Assembly: GCA_963765705.1 (NCBI GenBank)
Contig: CAVXXJ010000007.1
Span: 62,001-126,000 of the forward strand
Direction of reading: 5' to 3'
DNA length: 64,000 nt
From: Gaiellasilicea sp963765705
GTDB taxonomy: Bacteria > Actinomycetota > Thermoleophilia > Gaiellales > Gaiellaceae
The translations under genes were made by a program, and so were the position numbers. Below are positions 44,657 to 54,159 of this stretch, piece after piece. The notes beneath the pieces were generated by a model. It was not told the origin of the DNA and ran no database searches. It saw only the letters and a program-made list of their open reading frames with translations. Every line of letters starts with the position of its first letter. The stretch's first letter is position 1.

Positions 44657-45750
44657 GTCGCCCGCGCGTCATCCTGCTGCGGGGACACAACGCCAATCCG
44701 TGGGACCTGCGGCCCTGGGAGCTGCTTCGCGACGAGCTCGACATCTCGGTGCTCGTGACCGGCTCGAATCGGTACGACCTCGAGGATCTCGCCCTGCCCG
44801 TCGTGCGGGGCCGGGCGCTACGGGACCGGCTGCCACGCGGCCGCTGGGGCGATCTCGCAGCTCAGGGCCCGGGCGACCGCTACCTCGATCTCGAGCGCCA
44901 TCTCGCGGGCGTGGACATCGTTCACTCCGCGGAGCTCGGGGTCTGGTTCAGCGGTCAGCCGGCCGCGTTGAAGGAGCGCCTCGGCTTCCGGCTCGTCCTG
45001 ACGGTGTGGGAGACGATCCCGTTCCGGGACACCTTCCGGGCCTTCAGGGGACGCGGGTATCGCAGCGACGCTCTTGCCCATGCCGATCTCTTCCTGGCGG
45101 CGACTGAGCGTGCGCGCCGCTGCCTGCTGCTCGAGGGCGCCGACGACACCAGGATCGAGGTGTCCTATCCCGGAGTGGACGTCGAGCGATTCCGCCGCGC
45201 CCACGCTGCTCCCGGTGACGCGCACCTCGTCGTCTCGCCCGGCAGGCTCGTCTGGGAGAAGGGCCACTACGACGTGATCCGGGCGCTCGCCACCCTCGAA
45301 GAGCCACCCCGCCTGTTGATCGTCGGCGACGGGCCGGAGCGAGGTCGCCTGCTTCGGTACGCGGCGGACCTGGGCATCGGAGATCGGATCGAGATCCGGT
45401 CGGTGCCGTACTCGGAGATGCCGTCGGTGTTCGCAGCGGCGTCGTGCGTGGTGCTCGGAAGCCTCCCGATCCCACTCTGGGAGGAGCAGTTCGGCATGGT
45501 GCTCGCGGAGGCGATGGCCGCCGGCGCTCCGGTCCTGGCGAGCTCGAGCGGAGCGATCCCGGAGGTGGTCGGCGGCAGCGCCCAGCTCTTCGCGCCGGGA
45601 GACTGGGTCGAGCTGGCGCGGCTCCTGTCCAGCGGGCCGCTCGCCCGCCCGGCCGGCGAGCGTGTCGCGCACGATCCGGAGCTCCTGCGCCGCTACTCGC
45701 TCGACGCGGCGGCAGACCGCCTGCGCTCCGCGTATCAGCGTCTCCTCTAG
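44653..45750 (+). CDS. GT4 family glycosyltransferase
   Basis: A 365-residue GT-B protein. The N terminus PRVILLRGHNANPWDLRPWE is unusual but fits the acceptor domain. VDIVHSAELG and LVLTVWETIPF are acceptor-side loops. The donor domain shows VVSPGRLVWEKGHYDVIRAL (about 195-214) and PLWEEQFGMVLAEAMAAGAPVLA, which holds the E-x7-E pair, with SSGAIPEVV. The ATG is coupled to the flippase stop. A 9-base gap to the next gene includes the latter's -10 box. Confidence 0.86.
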   Translation: MSRPRVILLRGHNANPWDLRPWELLRDELDISVLVTGSNRYDLEDLALPVVRGRALRDRLPRGRWGDLAAQGPGDRYLDLERHLAGVDIVHSAELGVWFSGQPAALKERLGFRLVLTVWETIPFRDTFRAFRGRGYRSDALAHADLFLAATERARRCLLLEGADDTRIEVSYPGVDVERFRRAHAAPGDAHLVVSPGRLVWEKGHYDVIRALATLEEPPRLLIVGDGPERGRLLRYAADLGIGDRIEIRSVPYSEMPSVFAAASCVVLGSLPIPLWEEQFGMVLAEAMAAGAPVLASSSGAIPEVVGGSAQLFAPGDWVELARLLSSGPLARPAGERVAHDPELLRRYSLDAAADRLRSAYQRLL

Positions 45751-45753
45751 ATT
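45748..45753 (+). promoter_or_regulatory. -10 element (TAGATT) for start at 45760
   Basis: TAGATT, which includes the TAG stop of the GT4 gene, lies six bases before GTG 45760. Confidence 0.5.
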
Positions 45754-45759
45754 GCGCGC

Positions 45760-46563
45760 GTGACCGACCCGCGCAGCAGCTTCTACCGCCGGGTCCTCGG
45801 GAGCCTGCTGGCCGAGGGGGTTCTCGATCCCGGCATGTCGGTTCTCGTCAGCTGCGGGGGCACCGCGGACCGCGATGCGCTTGCCGGCGCCGGCTTCACG
45901 AACGTCACGATCACGAACGTCGACACCGCCGGCGACGACGGCGCGCTGGCGCCGTTCGCCTGGAAGCACGAGGACGCCGAGGCTCTCACCTACGAGGACG
46001 ACTCGTTCGACGTCGCGATCGTGAGCGCCGGCCTGCATCACTGCCGCTCGCCGCACCGGGCGCTGCTCGAGCTCTACCGCGTCGCTCGTGTCGCCGCCAT
46101 CGCGCTCGAGAGCCGTGACAGCCTGCTCATGCGTCTGGCGGTCCGGCTCGGCGCCGTCGACGACTACGAGCTGGCGGCCGTCGCCGCGCACGGGTTGCGC
46201 TCCGGCGGCGTCGCCAACACGGGCACGCCGAACTTCGTCTACCGCTGGACGGAGCGCGAGGTCGAGAAGACACTGGCGTCGTTCGCGCCGCACGCGCGTC
46301 ATCGCATCCGCTTCTTCCGCGAGTTCGAGCTGCCGGCGCCCGTGGTCGAGACGAACCGTGGCGTGAGGGCAGGCGTGCTCCGGCTCTCGCGACCCGTCGT
46401 CGCCGCGATCACGCGCGTGCTGCCCGGCCAGGCGAATCTCTTCGCCTTCGTGATCGAGAAGCCACGTCTCCCGGACGACCTCCAGCCGTGGATGCGGGTC
46501 GCTGACGGCCAGGTCGTCCCCGATGCGGACGCCGTCGGCCGACGCTACGAGGTATCCGGTTGA
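45760..46563 (+). CDS. SAM-dependent methyltransferase
   Basis: A 267-residue protein. SVLVSCGGTADRDALAGAGF (about 27-46) replaces the usual D-x-G-C-G with SCGG, an altered SAM site. FDVAIVSAGLHHCRSPHRALL (about 84-104) and a GTPNFVYRWTEREVE segment match Methyltransf_11-like enzymes in polysaccharide loci. SAM binding is probable but not certain because of the altered motif. It is coupled to the next methyltransferase by TTGA overlap. Confidence 0.72.
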   Translation: MTDPRSSFYRRVLGSLLAEGVLDPGMSVLVSCGGTADRDALAGAGFTNVTITNVDTAGDDGALAPFAWKHEDAEALTYEDDSFDVAIVSAGLHHCRSPHRALLELYRVARVAAIALESRDSLLMRLAVRLGAVDDYELAAVAAHGLRSGGVANTGTPNFVYRWTEREVEKTLASFAPHARHRIRFFREFELPAPVVETNRGVRAGVLRLSRPVVAAITRVLPGQANLFAFVIEKPRLPDDLQPWMRVADGQVVPDADAVGRRYEVSG

Positions 46564-47309
46564 GCCTCGAGCGGCACAAGGAGGACTGGGAGCGCCTGGC
46601 CGAGGTCGACCCGCTCTGGGCGGTGCTGACGGCACCGGACCAGAAGGGCGGCGGCTGGGACGTCGACGACTTCTTCGCCACCGGCGAGGCCGAGATCGCG
46701 CACGTCCTCGCGGTCGTCGAGGGGCTGGGACGGCCGGAGACACGCGGTCGAGCGCTGGACTTCGGCTGCGGCGTCGGACGGCTCACGCGTGCGCTGGGAC
46801 GGCGCTACGAGACGGCCGTCGGCATCGATATCTCGGAGGCGATGATCGCGCAGGCACGACAGCTGAACGAGGCGTTTCCGCAGTGCGAGTTCCGCCTCAA
46901 CGCTTCGTCCGACCTCGGTCAGTTCGAGACCGGCTCGTTCGACTTCGTCTACTCCAGCATCGTCCTCCAGCACCTTCCGTCCGCCGCCGACATCGAGCGC
47001 TACGTGACTGAGTTCCTGCGCGTCGCCGCCCCGGCCGCGATGGTCGTCTTCGGGATCCCGACGCACATCTCGTTCCCGTACTCGCTGCAGCCCCGTCGCC
47101 GCGTGTACGGGCTGCTCCGCCGGCTCGGCGTCTCGGAGGAGTGGATGCTGCGCCGCACGCCGCTGACGCCGATGCGAATGACCGTCGTCGCGGAGGCGGC
47201 CGTGAGAGAGCTCGTCGAGAAGCAGGGTGCGACCGTGCTGCACGCCGAGCCGATCGACGCCGGCCCCTTGCGCGCGCTGCGCTACTACGTCGCGGTGAGC
47301 GCGCCGTAG
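46560..47309 (+). CDS. Class I SAM-dependent methyltransferase
   Basis: A 249-residue protein starting at TTG 46560. ALDFGCGVGRLTRALG (about 63-78), AVGIDISEAMIAQAR and FDFVYSSIVLQHLPSAADIERYV (about 128-150) are motifs I to III of the family. An N-terminal HKEDWERLAEVDPLWAVLT segment is typical of glycan-locus members. The last 25 bases overlap the opposite-strand GT4 gene. Confidence 0.84.
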   Translation: MSLERHKEDWERLAEVDPLWAVLTAPDQKGGGWDVDDFFATGEAEIAHVLAVVEGLGRPETRGRALDFGCGVGRLTRALGRRYETAVGIDISEAMIAQARQLNEAFPQCEFRLNASSDLGQFETGSFDFVYSSIVLQHLPSAADIERYVTEFLRVAAPAAMVVFGIPTHISFPYSLQPRRRVYGLLRRLGVSEEWMLRRTPLTPMRMTVVAEAAVRELVEKQGATVLHAEPIDAGPLRALRYYVAVSAP

Positions 47310-48346
47310 ACGGCTTCGTGCCGGCGCGCGGTCTCTTCCCACGTGAAGCGGCTTGCCCGCTCGAGGCCGGCCGCTGCGAAGCGCTCGGGCGCATCGAGCA
47401 CGCCGGACACGACGGCCGCGATGTCCTCGATCTCGTTCGGCTCGAACAACGCCGCGGCGTCGCCGCACGCCTCGGCAATCGCGGGAACATTCGAGGCGGC
47501 GACCGGCGCGCCTGACGCCATCGCCTCGAGCGGGGGCTGGCCGAACCCCTCGTAGAGGCTCGGGAAGACGAGACAGGCCGTGCGGCGGTAAAGGGATGCC
47601 AGCTCCTCGCCGGAGACGAGCCCGCGCACCTCGACGCCCGCCGGGACGGGTCTCCCCTCGTGGCCGCCACCCGTGAGCACGAGCCGCAGCTCCGGCCGCT
47701 CCCCGCGTAGGAGCGCGAACGCGTCGAAGAGCCGTGCGTGGTTCTTGTGCGGCCACGGCCGGGCCGGATACAGCAGGAACTGCTCACGCTCCTCGTCCCC
47801 CGGCCGGAACCGGTCGTGGTCGACTCCCCACGGGATCGCGTGCACCCGCTCCGGCGGCAGGCCGAGCAGCTCGATCGCCCGGCGGCGGACGAACTGGCTC
47901 GGCACGATCACCGCGTCGGCCCTGCGCGCCGAACCCTCGTGCGTACGGGCGCGGAAGAGCCGTTCCGCGCGCGAGAAGAGCTCGGGGTGGTCGAGGTGCT
48001 GAAGGTCGTGCACCGTCACCGCGCTCGGCGCCTCGAGCGGCGGCAGCGCGATCGTCAGCGGGTAGTGGACGGCGTCGAGCGTGCCGAAGCGCCGACGCAG
48101 CCTTCCGGGCCGGACGGCCGCGAGCCCCATCGCGAGCGCGCGCTCGGGGACGCTACGCGCGAGCCGGTACTCGGGCACCGGCACCTCCGGGAGCCCTTCA
48201 CCCGCTCCTGGGGCAGCGGGTGGCGTGAACGCCGTGTAGTCGAGAGTGCCGACCTGGGCGAGGCCCCGGCAAAGCCCGCGGGCGGATGTCTCGGCGCCGC
48301 CGACCTCGCCGGGGACGAGCGTCAGCAGGCTGATTCCCACGCGCAT
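47285..48346 (-). CDS. GT4 family glycosyltransferase
   Basis: A 353-residue enzyme of the mannosyltransferase-like GT4 group. RVGISLLTLVPGEVGGAETSARG opens it, VTVHDLQHLDHPELF (about 110-124) holds the H-D-L, and HAIPWGVDHDRF ends the acceptor domain. In the donor domain, YPARPWPHKNHARLFDAF (about 191-208) and VFPSLYEGFGQPPLEAM (about 261-277) carry the E-x7-E glutamates. A single-gene unit with its own leaderless promoter, facing the next unit. Confidence 0.88.
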   Translation of the reverse strand: MRVGISLLTLVPGEVGGAETSARGLCRGLAQVGTLDYTAFTPPAAPGAGEGLPEVPVPEYRLARSVPERALAMGLAAVRPGRLRRRFGTLDAVHYPLTIALPPLEAPSAVTVHDLQHLDHPELFSRAERLFRARTHEGSARRADAVIVPSQFVRRRAIELLGLPPERVHAIPWGVDHDRFRPGDEEREQFLLYPARPWPHKNHARLFDAFALLRGERPELRLVLTGGGHEGRPVPAGVEVRGLVSGEELASLYRRTACLVFPSLYEGFGQPPLEAMASGAPVAASNVPAIAEACGDAAALFEPNEIEDIAAVVSGVLDAPERFAAAGLERASRFTWEETARRHEAVYGALTAT

Positions 48347-48352
48347 CGCAGG

Positions 48353-48358
48353 AGCCTA
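48353..48358 (-). promoter_or_regulatory. -10 element (TAGGCT) for start at 48346
   Basis: Minus-strand TAGGCT lies six bases before ATG 48346. Confidence 0.5.
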
Positions 48359-48372
48359 TCCCGGTCGCCGGG

Positions 48373-48378
48373 TACAAT
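48373..48378 (+). promoter_or_regulatory. -10 element (TACAAT) for start at 48385
   Basis: TACAAT, the closest match to the consensus TATAAT in this set, lies six bases before ATG 48385. It drives the 48.4-56.9 kb operon. Confidence 0.55.
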
Positions 48379-48384
48379 CCTCCG

Positions 48385-48777
48385 ATGCCCGATCAGAGCG
48401 AAGAAAACGTCGATCATGCAGGGATTTCGTCGAATGGCGACGTCGATGTCGCCGCGCTCTTCGAGCAGCTGAAGCAGGAGGTGCGCCGCTCCGGCGCCGC
48501 GCCGGGCGAGGTGGGGGACGACGACGACCGGCAGGCCGCTCGCGCGGAGGCCGAGCGGCTGTGGCCCGTCTCGGCCGACCGGAACCTCCGGCTCCGACCC
48601 GGGGTGCGGGGCGGAGCCGGCACGCCGGTCAAGGCCGTCTTGCGCAAGCTGATGCGCTGGTACGTCGAGCCGCTGGCCTACGACCAGCGCTCCTTCAACG
48701 CGGCGGTGCTCCGCCTCGTCGACGATCTCGATACGCGGATCGCGCAGCTCGAGGCCGAGCTGAAGCAGCGTCGATGA
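48385..48777 (+). CDS. Small helical protein upstream of a GT4 gene, function unknown
   Basis: A 130-residue soluble acidic protein. Residues 20-65 are charged and helical (DVAALFEQLKQEVRR). RLRPGVRGGAGTPVKAVLRKLMRWYVEPLAYDQRSFN (in pieces near 68-105) leads into a C-terminal coiled coil NAAVLRLVDDLDTRIAQLEAEL. Short stand-alone copies of this helical module are seen before glycosyltransferase or methyltransferase genes in other glycan loci (family knowledge; not searched here). It is the first gene of the largest plus-strand operon and is coupled to the GT4 by ATGA. Confidence 0.7.
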   Translation: MPDQSEENVDHAGISSNGDVDVAALFEQLKQEVRRSGAAPGEVGDDDDRQAARAEAERLWPVSADRNLRLRPGVRGGAGTPVKAVLRKLMRWYVEPLAYDQRSFNAAVLRLVDDLDTRIAQLEAELKQRR

Positions 48778-49800
48778 GGATCGCCGTCTGCGCCCCGCAA
48801 GTGCCGTTCGTTCGCGGGGGCGCCGAGATCTTCGCCGACAAGCTCGTCGACGAGTTGCGCGCGCGCGACCACGAGACCGAGCTCGTCACCGTGCCGTTCA
48901 AGTGGTACCCGGGCACACGCGTCCTCGACCAGTCATTCCTCTGGCGCCTGCTCGACCTGACCGAGTCGGACGGGCGCCCGATCGATCTCGTCGTCGCGAC
49001 GAAGTTCCCCTCCTACTGCGTGCGGCATCCGAACAAGCGGGTGTGGGTGCTGCACCAGTTCCGCCAGGCGTACGAGCTGGACCGAACCGATCTGGGGCAG
49101 TTCGACGAAGAACCTGTAGACCGGGCGTTGCGGCGCTCGGTCCAACGTTTGGACCGAATCGCGCTCGGAGAGGCGAAGCGCCTCTTCGCGACGTCCCACA
49201 ACGTGGCCGACCGGATCGAGCGCTCGACCGGTCTCGTGGCCGAGGTGATGCCGCATCCACCGCAGGCGCTGCCGTACCGCTGCGAGGAGTACGGCGACTT
49301 CGTCCTCTCCGTGAACCGGCTCGACCGCTCGAAGCGGATCGACCTGCTGCTCGAGGCGGCCGCTCTCGACCCGTCGCTCCGCGTCGTCGTGACCGGCGAT
49401 GGGCCGGACCGGGAACGGCTCGAGTCGATCGCGCGCCGAGCACGGGCTGAACGGCCGGGCGGAGTTCACCGGCCGGATCGGCGAGGCCGAGCTCGCATCG
49501 CTCTACGCCCGCTGCCTCGCCGTCTACTACGCGCCCGTCGACGAGGACTTCGGGATGGTGCCGTACGAGGCGTTCCTCTCCGAGAAGCCCGTTCTGACGA
49601 CGACGGACGCGGGCGGGCCGCTCGAGGTCGTCGCCGACGGTCGCACGGGCCTCGTCACCGCGCCGGATGCGGGCGAGCTCGCGCGCGCCGCGGGCCGCCT
49701 GCGCGAGCACCCGGACGAGGCGCGCGCCTTCGGGCAGGCGGGCCGCGAGCTCGCCGCGAGCGTGACCTGGGACAACTGCATCGACAGACTGCTCTCGTGA
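48774..49800 (+). CDS. GT4 family glycosyltransferase (one frame break)
   Basis: Corrected length is about 341 residues. RIAVCAPQVPFVRGGAEIFADKL opens the acceptor domain; VWVLHQFRQAYEL and FATSHNVADRIERSTG are acceptor loops. FVLSVNRLDRSKRIDLLLEAA (about 175-195) begins the donor domain. The break is at CC 49436-49437; removing one C joins IARE to HGLNGRAEFTGRIG. After it come YAPVDEDFGMVPYEAFLSEKPV (E-x7-E) and DAGGPLEVV. The corrected stop overlaps the next start by four bases, which supports the correction. Confidence 0.83.
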
Positions 49801-51036
49801 AGGTCGCGTACTACTCGCCGATGCCGCCGGAGCGGTCCGGGATCGCCGACTACAGCGCTCTCCTGCTGCCGGCGCTGCGCCGGCGGATCGACGTCGAGGT
49901 CGCGCGGCGAGGGCGCAAGCGCCCGGTGCGCGGAACCGACGTCGCGCTCTACCACGTGGGCAACAACCCCGACGCGCACGGCTGGATCGTGGACTCGCTC
50001 CGAAAGAAGCCGGGTGTCGTGGTACTGCACGACTTCGTCCTCCACCACCTCGTCGCCGGCCTCACAGTCGGTCGCGGCGACGGGCACGGCTACCTCGACG
50101 CGATGGAGCGCGAGGGTGGCGTCGTCGGCCGCCTGCTCGGCCATGGCGTGCTCGACAAGCGAATTCCGCCGCTCTGGGAGAGCAGGCCGGAGGACTTCCA
50201 TCTCGCGGGCGAGGTGCTCGGGCTCGCAGCGGGCCTGATCGTCCACTCCCGCTACGTCGAGGAGCGGGCGCGCGCCGCGGGCTACGAGGGGCCGATCTGG
50301 CGGATCCCGCATCCCGCGTGGGAGGTGCCGGCCTTCGTCGGCGCCCGCACTCGAGGGCAGCCCGCTGATCGGCTCCTTCGGGAACGTGAACGCGAGCAAG
50401 CGCATCCCGCAGCTGCTGGAGGCGTTCGCCCGCCTGCGCCGCGAGCGTCCGGACGCCCGGCTGCTGCTCGTCGGTGCGGTCTCGCCCGGGTTCGACCTCG
50501 ATCGCCGCCTGCAGCGGCTCGGCCTGTCCGAAGAGGGCATCGTCCGGGAGGCGTACGTCGAGGAGGACCGCCTCTGGGCGCTGATGGCCGCCTGCGACGT
50601 CTGCGTCAACCTGCGCTCGCCGACGATGGGTGAGACCTCGGGCAGCGTCATCCGCCAGCTCTCGCTCGGCAAGCCCGTCGTCGTCAGCGACGTGGGCTGG
50701 TTCGCAGAGCTACCCGACTCGGCTGCGCTGAAGGTGCCCGTCGGCGAGGGCGAGACGGACACGCTCTACGCGGCGCTCGAGCTGCTCGCTCGCGACGAAC
50801 GGGCACGGTCGGCGATGTCGGCAGCGGCGCTCGACCTCATCCGCCGCGAGCACGACCTCGAGCGGACCGCCGAGCTGTACGCAGCAGCACTCGAGCAGGC
50901 GGTCGGCGGCGAGGCAGTCGCCGACGCCGTGCTCGGCGACGTCTCGCGGGCTGCGGCGGACGTCGGGATCGAGCCGGGCTCGGCCGAGGCGGCCGAGCTG
51001 GCGGTGCGCCTCGCAGAGGTCGAGCTTGGTCGATAG
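49797..51036 (+). CDS. GT4 family glycosyltransferase (one frame break)
   Basis: Corrected length is about 412 residues. VAYYSPMPPERSGIADYSALLLP is the N-terminal signature of a GT4 subgroup common in actinobacteria; VVVLHDFVLHHLVAG and LAAGLIVHSRYVEERARAAG follow. After the break (GGG 50355-50357) come IGSFGNVNASKRIPQLLEAFARL and LMAACDVCVNLRSPTMGETSGSVI, in which one Glu of the usual pair lies in GETSG. Residues 360-412 are a helical tail rich in alanine and glutamate. It is coupled to the preceding GT4. Confidence 0.82.
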
Positions 51037-53091
51037 GTTGCGCGCCGTCCCGGCGTGGGGCTGGCTCGCCGCGATCGTCGTCTGCTCCTTCGCGCTGCGA
51101 GCGTGGCTCGCCCGCGAGATGCTCGGCCCGTTCATCATGGTCGACGAGCTGATCTACTCCGAGCTCGCGCGGAGTGTCGCGGCGGGTGAAGGCTTCCAGG
51201 TACGCGATGTGCCCGCCAGCGGCTTCAGCCTCGTCTACCCGATCCTGATCAGCCCGGCCTACGCGCTCTTCGACTCGTTGCCCGACGCGTACGCCGCGGT
51301 GAAGACGTTGAACGCGCTCTTCATGTCGCTCGCCGCGGTGCCGGCCTATCTGCTCGCGCGGCGCGTGCTGGCGCCGGGTCTGTCGCTGGTCGCTGCCGTG
51401 CTTGCGGTTGCGCTTCCGTCGATGGTCTACACGGGCACGGTGATGACGGAGAACGTCTTCTACCCGCTCTTCCTGGCTGCCGCGCTCCAACTCGTCCTCG
51501 TGCTCGAGCGGCCGACCTGGAGGCGGCAGGTCGGGCTGCTCGGATTCGTCGGCCTCCTCTTCGCGACGCGGGTACAGGCCGTCGCGTTCCTGCCCGCGGT
51601 CGTCGTCGCTCCCTTCCTGCTTGCGCTGCTCGGACGGCAGCCGCTGCGTCCGACGCTGATGCGCTTTCGCGTCATCTATGCGCTGCTCGGCGGCAGGCGC
51701 GGTGCTCGTCCTCGGTGCGCAGCTCGCCCGCGGCCGCTCTCTCTCGGACCTGCTCGGCGCCTACTCGATCGTCGGCGAGCGCTCGTACGACGTCGGGACG
51801 GTCGCGCGCTTCTTCCTCTACCACCTGGCCGAGCTCGACCTCTATCTCGGCGTCCTGCCCGTCGCTGCGCTCGTGCTGCTGACAGTGACAGCGCGGCGAG
51901 CGGAGCCCAATCTGGCCCCGTTCCTCGCCGCCGCGCTCTCGCTTGTCGGTCTCGGTGCTCCTCGTCGTCGCCGCTTTCGCCTCGGAGTTCGCGAACCGGA
52001 TCCAGGAGCGGAACACCTTCATCGTCGCGCCGTTCTTCCTGATCGCCCTCCTCGTGTGGGTCGACCGTGGACTACCGCGGCCGCGCTGGGCCGTTCCGGT
52101 GGCGGTGGGGTCGTCGCTGCTGCCGCTCGTGATCCCCTGGGAGCGGTTCATCGAGCCCGGTGCGATCTCGGACACGCTCGCACTGCTCCCGATCTGGAGC
52201 GCCTATGGCTCGCTCCTCTTCGACTCGATCGACGCCACGGTGCTCGCGGGCGGCGTCCTCGCCGCCGCACTGCTCTTGCTCGTGCCGCGCCGCTGGGCGC
52301 TCGTGCTCCCCGCGGTGACGCTGCTCTTCTTCGCGGCCATCTCGCACAACGTCTGGTTCGGCGAGCACGGCTTCCGGCAGGCATCCGTGGGCGCGCTCTT
52401 CACGGGGATTCGGGTCGGTCAGAGGGACTGGATCGACAGGGCGGTTCCGCAGGGGGCGACGGTCGCGTTCGTGTGGAGCGGTGTGTCGGACCGGTTCGCG
52501 GTCAATCAGAACGAGTTCTTCAACCGGAGGGTCGGGCCGATCTACTTCATCGGCGGCGCGACTCCGGGCGGGCTCGCCGAGACCGAGGTCGCGATCGACG
52601 AAGCCACGGGTGAGATCCGAACCAAGGACGGACAGCGCCTCGAACCGAGGTATGTGCTCACCGAGGACGTGATCTCGCCCGACGGCATCGTGCTGGCCCG
52701 CGACCCGGGCCTCGGGATCACGCTCTGGCGTGTGTCCGGCCCCCTCGTCGCGACCGCGACCCGAGTCGACGGTCTGTATCCGGGCGACACGTGGTCGGGC
52801 CGCAGCGTCACCTGGACACGCGAGCGCTGCCGCGGCGGCACGCTCACGGTCTCGCTGTCGAGCGACCCGCAGCTCTACGACGACGTTCAGGTCGTGACCG
52901 CGTTCGAGGCCGGAAAGGTCGTGGGCCGGCGCCGGATTCAACCCATCGGCACGGCGGAGTTGCGGGTTCGCCCGACGCCCGTGCGCGGCACCTGCCGGGT
53001 CGTCTTCCGCGTGGCGCAGACGAAGGTCCCGGGCGGCGGCGACGATCGTCAGCTCGGCGCGCACTTCAACACGTTCGACTACCGGCCGTGA
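51026..53091 (+). CDS. Large multi-membrane GT-C-like protein with C-terminal beta domain (two frame breaks)
   Basis: Corrected length is about 687 residues. About ten helices span residues 10-460. The external loop after helix one has FIMVDELIYSELARS (about 37-51), with the GT-C acidic pair Asp-Glu, and SLVYPILISPAYALF. From about 465 to the end is an external domain with a TLWRV strand, a GGTLTVSL strand and the closing DRQLGAHFNTFDYRP. The same ending occurs in the protein at 56937-59057. Breaks lie at GG 51692-51693 and TT 51943-51944; removing one base at each restores the frame. It starts at TTG 51026 and overlaps the GT4 by 11 bases. Confidence 0.75.
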
Positions 53092-54159
53092 GGATCGCGT
53101 TCGACGTCAGCCCGCTCTCTCACCCTCGCACCGGCATCGGCAACTACGTTCAGGGCTCGCTCGCCGGCCTGGCGGAGGCCGCCGCCGGGAAGCACGAGGT
53201 GATCGCTTTCGCTCCCACGCGCCCGAGGGGCCGCCGGTTGATCCGCGAGGCGCTCGCCGACGTTCCGGTCGAGCTGCGCACGCTCGTCGTGCCCTGGTCG
53301 CACGCCGTCCGCATGGGCTGGAGCCGGCTCGGCCGGCCGTCGATCGAGCGCTTCCTCGGCCGCATCGACGCGCTCCACTTCAGCGACTGGCATGGTGCCG
53401 CCGCAGCGAGCCGGGATCCGTTCGACGATGGTGCACGATCTCGTCCCGCTCCTGCATCCGGAGTGGGTGACGCCGCGGACGCGCTCGATGCACGGCTACA
53501 AGTACGCGCGCACCGCCGAGTGCGATCTCGTCTTCGTCAACTCCGCCTACACGGGGCGCGACGTCGAGCGAGCATCTGGGCGTTCCGGCCGACCGCATCC
53601 GCGATTGCGCATCCGGGTGTCTCCGCGGAGTACACGCGCCGCCGGCGCGCGATGCCGATCTCGGCCGGCCGTACGTGCTCAGCCTCGCGACGCTCGAGCC
53701 GCGCAAGAACCTCGCCACGCTCGTCGATGCGATGCGGCCCCTGAGCGGCGAGCTCGCGCTGGCGGTCGCGGGCGCGGCAGGCTGGGGCGGCGCCGAGCTG
53801 CCCGACGATCCGTCGATCCTGAAGCTCGGCTTCGTCGGCAGCGCGGAGGTGCCGGCGTTGATGCGGGGCGCGGAGGCCTTCGTCTACCCGTCGCTCTTCG
53901 AGGGCTTCGGCATGCCGATCGTCGAGGCGATGGCCTGCGGCGTCCCCGTCGTCGCCTCCGCGCACGCGTCGATGGACGAGGCGTGTGGACAGGCAGCCGT
54001 CCGGGTCGATCCGGCGGACCCGGAAGCGATCGCGGCCGGGATCCGGAGGCGCTCGAGCGGCGCGCCGAGCTCGTTGCTGCGGGACTCGAGCATGCGGCGC
54101 GGTTCAGCTGGCGGGCGTGCGGCGAGATCCATCTGCGCGCGTTCGAGGAAGCGGCATGA
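53088..54159 (+). CDS. GT4 family glycosyltransferase (five frame breaks)
   Basis: The corrected protein is about 356 residues, the normal GT4 length. RIAFDVSPLSHPRTGIGNYVQG, ALHFSDW, MVPPQRAGIRSTMVHDLVPL and YKYARTAECDLVFVNSAYTGRDV belong to the acceptor domain. VLSLATLEPRKNLATLVDAM and FVYPSLFEGFGMPIVEAM (E-x7-E) belong to the donor domain. The frame changes near 53390, 53568, 53600, 53640 and 54043 (three extra bases, two missing). All pieces align in order, and both ends show four-base overlaps with neighbours. This points to poor sequence rather than a decayed gene, but a true pseudogene cannot be ruled out. Confidence 0.72.
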
